Shown one piece after another: positions 1 to 5,602 of a stretch of DNA of 5,684 nucleotides (positions are counted from its first letter, which is position 1; each line of letters opens with the position of its first letter). Origin of the DNA: Gp6-AA40 sp050742535 (GTDB lineage: Bacteria > Acidobacteriota > Vicinamibacteria > Vicinamibacterales > UBA2999); assembly GCA_050742535.1 (NCBI GenBank), contig JBOGIQ010000372.1, positions 1 to 5,684 of the forward strand. The letters run 5' to 3'. The notes under the pieces were generated by a model. It did no database searches. It saw nothing but the letters and a program-made list of their open reading frames with translations, and was not told the origin of the DNA. Position numbers and translations under genes: made by a program.

Positions 1-44
1 AACGGGGGACGACGGCGGCCGGGGTCTGCAGCATCATCCGCAGC

Positions 45-866
45 ATGACGGCCAGTTCAGCTGCGACGGCAACGATTCTCGCGGTAGCGGTTCCCATCAT
101 CGTCCTGTCGGCGCAACAGGACGCGCGTTCCGTCTTCGAAGTCGCGACCATCAAGCTCAATACGTCCGGCGTCACGTCGGGCGGGCTGAGCGCCAGTGGA
201 ATCGTGACCTTCAACAACACCACGGTCCGGGATCTGATCCGCCGCGCCTACGATGTGCCTCCCGAGCGTGTCGTCGGCGGGCCCGATTGGCTCGATCGGG
301 ACCTTTTTGATTTCACGGGAAAGGGCGAAGCCGAGGCGCCACCGTCTCGGCGGATGCTGATGCTGCGCGCGTTTCTCGCCGACAGGCTCACGCTGGTCAC
401 GCGCACCGAATCGAGGGAGATGCCGGTATTCGCGCTGGTCGTCGCCCGTTCGGATCGCAAGCTGGGACCTCAGATCCGGCCGTCGTCGGTCGACTGCGCC
501 GCGGTGCGCGCCAGCCGGGGAGGCGCAACCGCCCCTCCAACGCCTGCCGGCCAGCGGCCGGTGTGCGGCGCAGTGTCGAGACTCGGATTCATCATCGCCG
601 GCGGTGTGACGATGACGGAGTTTGCGGCGAATATCATCCGGCCTGCCGGCCGGCCCGTGATCGATCAGAGCGGACTGCAGGGTGCGTACGACTTCGATCT
701 GAAATGGGTGCCGGACGACGTCGTGCGGCTGGCCACGCGTCCCGTCGATGGCCCGTCGTTCGCGGTGGCGCTCGAAGAGCAACTCGGGCTGCGGCTCGAG
801 CCGGCTCGCGCTTCGCTCGAAGTCGTTGTCGTCGAGTCCGTGGAACGGCCGTCTGAACAACAGTAG
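45..866 (+). CDS. TIGR03435/DUF3738 family exported protein (first copy)
   Basis: This is a protein of the TIGR03435 (DUF3738) family, whose biochemical role is unknown. A hydrophobic segment at residues 10-23 ends in SAQQ, so the chain is probably exported or membrane-anchored. The family opening FEVATIKLN lies at residues 31-39. It is followed by TVRDLIRRAYDVP with GGPDWL (60-83), the LADRLTLVTRTESREMPVFAL block (111-131), RPVIDQSGLQGAYDFDLKW (203-221) and the closing LGLRLEPARASLEVVVVE. Cys151 and Cys174 sit where many members carry a cysteine pair, and a disulfide is inferred. The start is uncertain: ATG at 45 has no visible Shine-Dalgarno sequence, there are no basic residues before the hydrophobic segment, and the frame stays open to base 3. 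The gene may therefore begin outside the window, possibly as part of a longer protein such as the known M56 peptidase-DUF3738 fusions. The family call is secure; the start and function are not. Confidence 0.88.
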   Translation: MTASSAATATILAVAVPIIVLSAQQDARSVFEVATIKLNTSGVTSGGLSASGIVTFNNTTVRDLIRRAYDVPPERVVGGPDWLDRDLFDFTGKGEAEAPPSRRMLMLRAFLADRLTLVTRTESREMPVFALVVARSDRKLGPQIRPSSVDCAAVRASRGGATAPPTPAGQRPVCGAVSRLGFIIAGGVTMTEFAANIIRPAGRPVIDQSGLQGAYDFDLKWVPDDVVRLATRPVDGPSFAVALEEQLGLRLEPARASLEVVVVESVERPSEQQ

Positions 867-905
867 GGCATCCAACCGCTGGTTGATGGGCGGCGTCTAA
901 CAGGC

Positions 906-910
906 GAGGG
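906..910 (+). promoter_or_regulatory. Shine-Dalgarno site of the second DUF3738 gene
   Basis: GAGGG lies six bases before the ATG at 917. It fixes that start, which also gives a well-formed signal peptide. It shows that the second gene is translated on its own initiation signal even if it is co-transcribed with the gene ending at 866. Confidence 0.7.
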
Positions 911-916
911 TACGCG

Positions 917-1771
917 ATGATCCGCTGGATACTTGCCATCGTCATGTTGATTGTGACGCCGGTGGTGGCGCAGGCGCCGCGGTTGGAGGTTGTCTCCATC
1001 AGACCGGCCGACCGCGCACAGTTTCCCCCGAACATCGACGAAGAGGACCCGTGCAGTTCCGCCCAGATGCAACGAAAGGGACGCACCGTCACGGGCACTG
1101 CAACGACCCTCTATTCCCTCATAGCGTCGGCCTACAACCCATGGAGACATCCAGCCGCGTGCACGTACGCAACGAGGTGGAATCTACTGTCTGGAGGACC
1201 GGATTGGGTCAAGTCGCAGCGCTACGCGATTCAGGCGCTGCTACCCGACGCTGTCGGTGTCGCCGAAACGCCGAACCCCCTCGCCGACGCCAACGTGCAG
1301 CGCATGTTCCAGTCGATGCTGGCCGAACGTTTTGGACTGGCGGTCCGGCAGGAGACACGCGACCGGATGGTGTACTTCATTGAATTGGATGAGACCGTCA
1401 CGGCGATGCAGCGGCGCATGCGACAGTCGCTCTCGGCGGGCCATCGCGCCTCAGACCCGAAGTACGGGCCCGGTATTTTCAGTGCGTATCCGACGGGGCC
1501 GGATGGCGGCCGATACGTCTCGATTGCGTTCAACCGGCAGTCAATCGCCCAGCTCGCACTGCGGCTCGCGACTGCCGCACAAGGTCCGGTGTTCGATCGG
1601 ACCGGCCTTTCCGGCGAATTCGATTTCGTCCTCGAGTACGACGAGACCGGCGTGCTGCGGCCGACGATGGTGACGGCGATGCGGGAGCAGCTCGGCCTTC
1701 GGCTGCAACCGGGCCGGGCCCCGATCGACGTACTCGTCGTCGAGCGCGCGGTGCCGCCGTCGCCGAACTAA
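917..1771 (+). CDS. TIGR03435/DUF3738 family exported protein (second copy)
   Basis: This 284-residue protein belongs to the same family as its upstream neighbour, and its function is unknown. Residues 1-18 form a clear signal peptide: Ile-Arg, a hydrophobic core, then VVA before QAP. The family landmarks follow in order: LEVVSIRPA (23-31), TTLYSLIASAYN (63-74), GGPDWV (93-98), MLAERFGLAVRQETRDRMVY (134-153), GPVFDRTGLSGEFDFVLEY (223-241) and LGLRLQPGRAPIDVLVVE near the end. Cys46 and Cys82 are its only cysteines and lie in the N-terminal half, unlike those of the first copy. The paralogues share the landmarks but little between them, so this is an old tandem pair, not a recent duplication. 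The 50-bp gap makes co-transcription plausible. Start and frame are well supported by the ribosome binding site. Confidence 0.92.
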   Translation: MIRWILAIVMLIVTPVVAQAPRLEVVSIRPADRAQFPPNIDEEDPCSSAQMQRKGRTVTGTATTLYSLIASAYNPWRHPAACTYATRWNLLSGGPDWVKSQRYAIQALLPDAVGVAETPNPLADANVQRMFQSMLAERFGLAVRQETRDRMVYFIELDETVTAMQRRMRQSLSAGHRASDPKYGPGIFSAYPTGPDGGRYVSIAFNRQSIAQLALRLATAAQGPVFDRTGLSGEFDFVLEYDETGVLRPTMVTAMREQLGLRLQPGRAPIDVLVVERAVPPSPN

Positions 1772-1784
1772 TGCGGCGGCGCCC

Positions 1785-1869
1785 GAACCGAACCCGAACC
1801 CCGAACCCCGAACCCCGAACCGAACTGAGAACACGAACCCGGAACTGAGAACCCGGAACGGTGAACTGT
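1785..1869 (+). repeat. GAAC short tandem array upstream of lgt
   Basis: Thirteen GAAC units begin at 1785, 1790, 1796, 1803, 1810, 1817, 1822, 1829, 1835, 1842, 1849, 1856 and 1863. Spacing is mostly 7 bp, with a few 5- or 6-bp steps. The first half is GAACCCC-like; the second alternates GAACCCG and GAACTGA, giving a 14-bp higher-order unit. The array fills most of the 114-bp gap between the DUF3738 gene and lgt. I see no coding potential. It could be a neutral slippage tract or part of the lgt control region. Confidence 0.85.
1793..1816 (-). other. Predicted G-quadruplex motif (minus strand)
   Basis: Inside the GAAC array the plus strand has C-tracts at 1793-1795, 1799-1802, 1806-1809 and 1813-1816, each separated by GAA. 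The minus strand therefore reads as four G-tracts of three or four with TTC loops. This fits the usual G3+/N1-7 quadruplex pattern. It lies on the template strand 70-93 bp before the lgt start. Folding and any effect on expression are inference. Confidence 0.55.
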
Positions 1870-1875
1870 ACGGTC

Positions 1876-1881
1876 TACTGT
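1876..1881 (+). promoter_or_regulatory. Possible -10 element of lgt
   Basis: TACTGT fits the loose TANNNT -10 pattern and ends four bases before the GTG start of lgt, which has no Shine-Dalgarno sequence. It could drive a leaderless or nearly leaderless transcript. No convincing -35 box is seen. The repeat-borne GGAAC at 1855-1859 resembles an ECF-type -35, but that is a weak hint. Confidence 0.2.
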
Positions 1882-1885
1882 TAGC

Positions 1886-2710
1886 GTGTATCCCGTTCTT
1901 TTCCGTATCGGCGATTTCGAGATCACCAGCTTCGGCGTCCTCGTCGCGATCGGTGCGCTCGTCGGCATGTGGGTATTCCAGCGCGAGCTGGCGAGACGAT
2001 CGCTGCCGGAATCCGGCGTCGATGCCGGCATTGCCGGTGTTCTTGGCGGTCTGCTGGGCGCGAAGGTCGTGTGGAGCGTCGAACACGCCGGCCAGGAGCC
2101 GATGGCCGATCTCCTTCTGAGCCGCGGCGGGATGAGCTGGTTCGGCGGGCTGTTCGGCGGCGTCGCTGCCGGACTCTGGATGCTGCGCCGCCGCGGCGTA
2201 CCGTTGATGGCCGGTCTGGCCGCGGCGTCTCCGAGTCTGGCACTCGGTCACGCCATTGGGCGGATCGGCTGTTTCCTGGTCGGCGATGACTACGGGCGTC
2301 CGAGCGATCTGCCGTGGGCCGTTGCGTTTCCTGAAGGATTGCCGCCGACGGACGTGCCGGTCCATCCGACCCAGCTGTACGAGACCGCGGCGCTGCTGCC
2401 GCTGGCGTGGCTGCTCATCCAATGGCGCCGCGGCGGCGTGGCCGATCGGGTTGTGTTCGGGCGCTATCTGATACTTGCGGGATCTATACGCTTCGCGATC
2501 GAGTTCGTCCGCGTGAACGAACCCGTCGCGGGTCCGTTCACGCTCGCGCAGCTGTTTTCCGCCGCCGTGACGATAGCAGGGATCGCTCTGCTGGCGACGA
2601 AGGCACCCCTGAAGGGGCGCCCTACGGTGAAGGCACCCCCACTGGCGACGAAGGCACCCCTGAAGGGGCGCCCTACGGTGAAGGCACCCCCACAGGGGCG
2701 CCTACGGTGA
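1886..2710 (+). CDS. lgt: Prolipoprotein diacylglyceryl transferase
   Basis: Lgt moves the diacylglyceryl group of phosphatidylglycerol onto the lipobox cysteine of prolipoproteins, the first step of lipoprotein maturation in the inner membrane. The GTG start gives the typical opening MYPVLFRIGDFEITSFG. Multiple hydrophobic segments follow, with RGGMSWFGGLFGG (80-92), the signature HAIGRIGCFLVGDDYG (122-137) containing the key arginine (126), HPTQLYE (160-166) and RFAIEFVR (202-209). The positions matching E. coli Tyr26 and His103 appear to be Phe16 and Phe86. From about residue 237 the last membrane helix runs into a basic, proline-rich tail made of a 17-residue repeat (ATKAPLKGRPTVKAPPL), encoded by palindromic DNA repeats and absent from typical Lgt. 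The stop at 2708 falls inside a repeat unit lacking one C; with that base restored the frame would run to TAA at 2737. The lgt identity is secure; the C-terminal end is not. Confidence 0.94.
   Translation: MYPVLFRIGDFEITSFGVLVAIGALVGMWVFQRELARRSLPESGVDAGIAGVLGGLLGAKVVWSVEHAGQEPMADLLLSRGGMSWFGGLFGGVAAGLWMLRRRGVPLMAGLAAASPSLALGHAIGRIGCFLVGDDYGRPSDLPWAVAFPEGLPPTDVPVHPTQLYETAALLPLAWLLIQWRRGGVADRVVFGRYLILAGSIRFAIEFVRVNEPVAGPFTLAQLFSAAVTIAGIALLATKAPLKGRPTVKAPPLATKAPLKGRPTVKAPPQGRLR
2591..2692 (+). repeat. Two identical 51-bp tandem units in the lgt 3' end
   Basis: Bases 2591-2641 and 2642-2692 are identical copies, each starting CTGGCGACGAAGGCACCCC. Because 51 is a multiple of three, they encode an in-frame 17-residue repeat. 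Each holds a GGCACCCC/TGAA/GGGGCGCC hairpin followed by CTACGGTGAA and another GGCACCCC. The perfect identity points to recent duplication. Confidence 0.95.
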
Positions 2711-2731
2711 AGGCACCCCCACAGGGGCGCC
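2602..2731. repeat. Cluster of four REP-like hairpins at the lgt/csbD junction
   Basis: Four hairpins pair GGCACCCC with GGGGCGCC over four-base loops: 2602-2621 and 2653-2672 (loop TGAA), 2683-2702 and 2712-2731 (loop CACA). A fifth GGCACCCC at 2632 lacks a close partner. Every stem has one A/C mismatch as plus-strand RNA; in minus-strand RNA it becomes a U-G pair, so the stem is complete. The cluster lies between the convergent lgt and csbD-like genes and may act as a 3' stabilising or terminating structure, though no T-tract follows. Units this regular suggest a dispersed palindromic element. Confidence 0.75.
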
Positions 2732-2750
2732 CGACGTAACTGGCGTCCGG

Positions 2751-2978
2751 CTAGCGGCTGCGGGACTTCTTCGTTTCCCGCTCGACCGCTCCGCTGATTT
2801 TCCGTCCCGCCTCGCCGGCGCGGCTCCGGAGGTGACCGCCAACCTGGTTCATCTCGCCCTTTGCGCGCATGCGCTCGTTGCCCGTTGCCCGTCCGACGAT
2901 CTCCTGGCCCACGCCCTTGATCTTCTGACCGGTGCCCTTGATTTCCTGCTCAGCCGACTTCCTGCGGAATGTGCCCAT
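2751..2978 (-). CDS. CsbD-like small stress protein
   Basis: This is a 75-residue, very hydrophilic protein rich in Lys, Arg, Glu and Gly. It carries the CsbD-type repeated KG/AxG pattern: EIKGTGQKIKGVGQEIVG (12-29), ATGNERMRAKGEMNQVGG (31-48), then a basic tail. CsbD-like proteins (B. subtilis CsbD, E. coli YjbJ) are general-stress proteins of unknown mechanism, probably cytoplasmic and poorly structured or helical. There is no signal peptide or membrane segment. The ATG at 2978 was chosen because GAGGAGA precedes it by six bases; a longer frame from 3041 adds residues without family character. The gene converges with lgt, ending 40 bp from its stop, and diverges from the TonB receptor gene. 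No stress promoter could be recognised in the 108-bp divergent gap. Confidence 0.82.
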   Translation of the reverse strand: MGTFRRKSAEQEIKGTGQKIKGVGQEIVGRATGNERMRAKGEMNQVGGHLRSRAGEAGRKISGAVERETKKSRSR

Positions 2979-2984
2979 TACGGT

Positions 2985-2991
2985 TCTCCTC
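2985..2991 (-). promoter_or_regulatory. Shine-Dalgarno site of the csbD-like gene
   Basis: On the minus strand GAGGAGA lies six bases before the ATG at 2978. This strong site decides the start in favour of the 75-residue product over the 96-residue reading from 3041. Confidence 0.8.
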
Positions 2992-3074
2992 GAGAGTTCG
3001 TGATTGAGACCGACTGGATCGGCCCAGCACACGTGCTTCAAGACTTGTTCCGCTTCGAGCGGCTGCTCTTCAGT

Positions 3075-3080
3075 TACAGT
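3075..3080 (+). promoter_or_regulatory. Possible -10 element of the TonB receptor gene
   Basis: TACAGT fits TANNNT and ends six bases before the GTG at 3087, the spacing expected if transcription starts at the start codon itself. No Shine-Dalgarno sequence is present, consistent with a leaderless mRNA. No clear -35 hexamer is visible. Confidence 0.25.
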
Positions 3081-3086
3081 AGCGCC

Positions 3087-5444
3087 GTGACCCGCCGCCT
3101 CGTCGTGCTCTCGGTGCTGATCGCCTCAGTGATCCTGCCGGCCGCTGTCCGCGCGCAATTGCAGCTCGCCACGATCGACGGGGTCGTGACAACGCCCGAC
3201 GACGCGCCGGCTGGCGGCGTGTCCGTAACGCTCCTCGATCGACTCGGCAACGTCGTGCGTTCCACCGAATCGGCGGCTGATGGGAAGTTCCGCATCGCAG
3301 GTGTGCAGCCGGGTTCGTACTCCGTGCGCGCGGATGCCACACCGCTGCGGGCGGAGGTACGCGACATCCAGGTTGGCGGCGCGCTGCCCGTGACGGTGAC
3401 CCTCCGCATGTCGGCCGTAGCTGCCGAGCAGGTCCTGGTGCGTGCGACGGCGCAGGCTGAATCCGGCGCGACCAGCACCCGCGTCACGCTTGGTGGCGAC
3501 ACGTTGAAGCACGTCGCCCCACGAGTCCGAACCCGGGGACTCCAGGACGTTCTGGCCACAGTGCCGGGGTGGGGAAGCGAAGACAACGGCCTCGTGCACG
3601 TGCGTGGCGTCGACGAGGGCGTGTTGTACGTGGTGGATGGTGTGCCATGGTACGAGCGGTTCGACAGCCTGTTCGGCGTGGCGCCAGACCCGATGACGCT
3701 CGAGTCGATTACGGTGTCCACCGGCTACATTCCGCCGGAATTCGGTTTCAAGTCCGGCGCGGTCGTCGAGGTGCGTTCCAGCGCGGCCCCGTCGGCACGA
3801 TGGACCGGTGCGGCCGAGACGTCGGTTGCCTCAGAGTCCACCGGCGACGGCGCGGTACTCGCCGCGGGCCCCCTTTTCAACGGCGGCAGCCTCGCCTTCA
3901 ACCTTGCCGGCCAGCGGTCAGCGCGGTTCCTCGACCCGACGCACCCGGACAACCTGCACAACACGGGACATTCGCTGACCGGGACGGGTGAATTCGGATG
4001 GCAGATCGGCCCCGGCAGCGTCCTGCAGGCGGTCGCTGGTGCGGGCCGCTCCGGTTTCGAGGTGCCGCACGACGGGCACCAGGAAGGGGCCGGCCAGGAT
4101 CAACGCCAGCGGGTCAATGCGTCCTGGCAGACCGTGTCCTGGCAGCGAGCCTGGTCCGCCAGGACGATGTCGCATGTCGCTGGCTATCACCGGACCGGCC
4201 GGCTGGCGCTCGACGGCAGCGATGCGGACACACCACTGGCCGTCGATGCCGATCGGTCGATCCGGCGCGTCGGCTTTCTGGCCGGCGCCAGCCACAACGT
4301 CGGTAAACATCTCTTCAAGGTCGGCGCCGAGGGCGCGCGGTTGAGCCTGCGCGAACACTTCGGCTTTGCCGTGACCGACGAAGACGACGGTGACTTCACT
4401 CCAGAGGTCCTGGCGCTTACCCCTGATGTTCCGTTTATCTTCAACGATCGCGGCAGCCCGACTCTCGCAGCCGTGTACGCGCAAGACTCGTTTCGCCCGA
4501 TTGACGAGATCACCATCGACCTTGGACTGCGGTTCGACTGGAGCCGCATGCTCGTGGCGTCGTCTCAGGTGAGCCCGCGGATTGGCGTTGCCTACAACAT
4601 CAATCGCACGGGAACGACGGCCCGTGCATCGTTTGGCCGGTTTTTCCAGCCGCCGCAGTCGGAGAACCTGCTGCTCGCCTCATCTGAGCAGGCGTTTGCG
4701 CTGTCGCCATTTGCAGCTGATACCGGTTCAGGAGGGGCGCCGCTCGTTCCAGAACGTCAGAGCGCCTTCGAGGTGGCGCTCGATCAATCCATCGGCCGGT
4801 TCGTCCGGGTGGACGTGGCCTATTGGCGCCGTTGGGTCCGCAACGTTGCCGATCCAAACGTGTTTCTCGGCACGACGATCATTTTTCCGAACAGCGTGGC
4901 CAGAGGGTGGGCCTCCGGGATCGACCTGCGAGTGGACGTGCCGCGGCGGCGCGGCTGGTCCGCGTTTGGCAGCTATGGCAACTCGCTCGTGGAGCAGGCG
5001 GGACCGATCACCGGCGGACTGTTCCTCGAGGACGAGGTCGCGGAGATTGCCGGCGGCGAGCGATTCACTCCCGATCACGACCAGCGGAACGCCGGCGCGG
5101 CCGGTGTGTCGTTTGCCGCGAAGGGACTGAGCGTGGCGGTCAACGCGCGCTACGAAAGCGGCACGCCACTGCAGGTGGAGGAGGATGACCTCGACGAGCT
5201 GGAGGAACGGCCCGGCGCGGAGCTCGTCGACTTCGCGCGCGGACGGGTCAAACCGCGCAAGAGCGTCGATCTATCGCTTTCACAGCAGCTCCGGCGCGTC
5301 GGTAGCGCTGACCTGAGCCTGCGGTTTGCGCTGCTGAACGCGACCGGCGAGCGGTGGGCGTATAACTTCGGCAACCCGTTTAGCGGTACGCATTTCGGTC
5401 CCGGCCGCACGGTGCAGCTCGGGCTGCGAGCCGTCTTCCGCTGA
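3087..5444 (+). CDS. TonB-dependent outer-membrane receptor with N-terminal regulatory-like domain
   Basis: This 785-residue outer-membrane transporter would import a ligand using energy passed on by TonB. The GTG start gives a good signal peptide (RR, hydrophobic core, AVRA before QLQLA, residues 1-23). A carboxypeptidase-regulatory-like beta domain follows at about 28-108, with SAADGKFRIAGVQPGSYSVRA at its centre. EQVLVRATA (114-122) resembles a TonB box. The plug spans about 130-232 and contains GLQDVLATVPGW, VHVRGVDEGVLYVVDGVP and PEFGFKSGAVVEVRS. The rest is beta-barrel, with the typical PRIGVAYNINRTGTTARASF and GRFFQPPQSENLL, and ends RTVQLGLRAVFR, with an aromatic residue near the C-terminus as in barrel proteins. 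The frame stays open upstream to 2832, but that part is antisense to the csbD-like gene and is not signal-like. No SusD, TonB or metal-uptake gene is adjacent, so the substrate cannot be assigned. Confidence 0.92.
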   Translation: MTRRLVVLSVLIASVILPAAVRAQLQLATIDGVVTTPDDAPAGGVSVTLLDRLGNVVRSTESAADGKFRIAGVQPGSYSVRADATPLRAEVRDIQVGGALPVTVTLRMSAVAAEQVLVRATAQAESGATSTRVTLGGDTLKHVAPRVRTRGLQDVLATVPGWGSEDNGLVHVRGVDEGVLYVVDGVPWYERFDSLFGVAPDPMTLESITVSTGYIPPEFGFKSGAVVEVRSSAAPSARWTGAAETSVASESTGDGAVLAAGPLFNGGSLAFNLAGQRSARFLDPTHPDNLHNTGHSLTGTGEFGWQIGPGSVLQAVAGAGRSGFEVPHDGHQEGAGQDQRQRVNASWQTVSWQRAWSARTMSHVAGYHRTGRLALDGSDADTPLAVDADRSIRRVGFLAGASHNVGKHLFKVGAEGARLSLREHFGFAVTDEDDGDFTPEVLALTPDVPFIFNDRGSPTLAAVYAQDSFRPIDEITIDLGLRFDWSRMLVASSQVSPRIGVAYNINRTGTTARASFGRFFQPPQSENLLLASSEQAFALSPFAADTGSGGAPLVPERQSAFEVALDQSIGRFVRVDVAYWRRWVRNVADPNVFLGTTIIFPNSVARGWASGIDLRVDVPRRRGWSAFGSYGNSLVEQAGPITGGLFLEDEVAEIAGGERFTPDHDQRNAGAAGVSFAAKGLSVAVNARYESGTPLQVEEDDLDELEERPGAELVDFARGRVKPRKSVDLSLSQQLRRVGSADLSLRFALLNATGERWAYNFGNPFSGTHFGPGRTVQLGLRAVFR

Positions 5445-5533
5445 CGAGGCAGCGGAGTGGACGGAGGTAGCGGTTTCACAGGAGCAACGGAGGAACGAAG
5501 ACGAACGAAGTTTTGTCTGCCTTAAGCCAAAAA

Positions 5534-5560
5534 GGACACGAAGGCCACAAAGAACACGGA
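5534..5560 (+). repeat. Three-unit CAC repeat, 9-bp period
   Basis: GGACACGAA, GGCCACAAA and GAACACGGA follow each other directly, all with CAC at positions 4-6. The preceding TTTTGTCTGCCTTAAGCC looks like part of the same block. From memory, similar CACGAAGG/CACAAAG tracts are frequent between genes of acidobacteria and some other phyla; this could not be verified here. Confidence 0.6.
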
Positions 5561-5584
5561 GAGCGTCGGGGAGGCCGTTCGATG

Positions 5585-5601
5585 GGCCGCCGAAGGCGGC
5601 C
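5585..5601. repeat. Perfect short hairpin GGCCGCC-GAA-GGCGGCC
   Basis: Bases 5585-5591 (GGCCGCC) pair perfectly with 5595-5601 (GGCGGCC) around a three-base GAA loop; G5584 and T5602 can add a wobble pair. It directly abuts the larger inverted repeat that starts at 5603. No T-tract follows, so it is not a canonical terminator. Confidence 0.65.
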
Positions 5602-5602
5602 T

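Noticed and set aside
57..875. Long minus-strand frame opposite the first DUF3738 gene
   Set aside because: It is rich in Arg, His and Asp, as antisense frames of GC-rich genes are, while the plus strand matches a known family throughout.
873..885. CAACC-GCT-GGTTG hairpin between the DUF3738 genes as a terminator
   Set aside because: The stem is only five pairs with no T-tract, and the downstream gene follows closely.
1541..2422. 293-residue minus-strand frame spanning the DUF3738/lgt junction
   Set aside because: It is antisense to two recognised genes and to the GAAC array, with low-complexity Arg/Gln-rich content and no family motif.
2591..2731. CRISPR-like direct repeats
   Set aside because: The units are contiguous with no variable spacers, are self-complementary and lie in a coding frame.
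2407..2739. 110-residue plus-strand frame overlapping the lgt 3' end
   Set aside because: It is a shadow of lgt and the repeats; only its last residues matter, as the continuation of the lgt frame if one base were restored.
2979..3041. N-terminal extension of the csbD-like protein to an ATG at 3041
   Set aside because: A strong Shine-Dalgarno sequence sits before the internal ATG at 2978, and the added 21 residues have no CsbD character.
2832..3086. Open upstream extension of the TonB receptor frame, giving 870 residues from GTG 2832
   Set aside because: It runs antisense through the csbD-like gene, has no export-signal character, and the natural signal peptide begins at GTG 3087.
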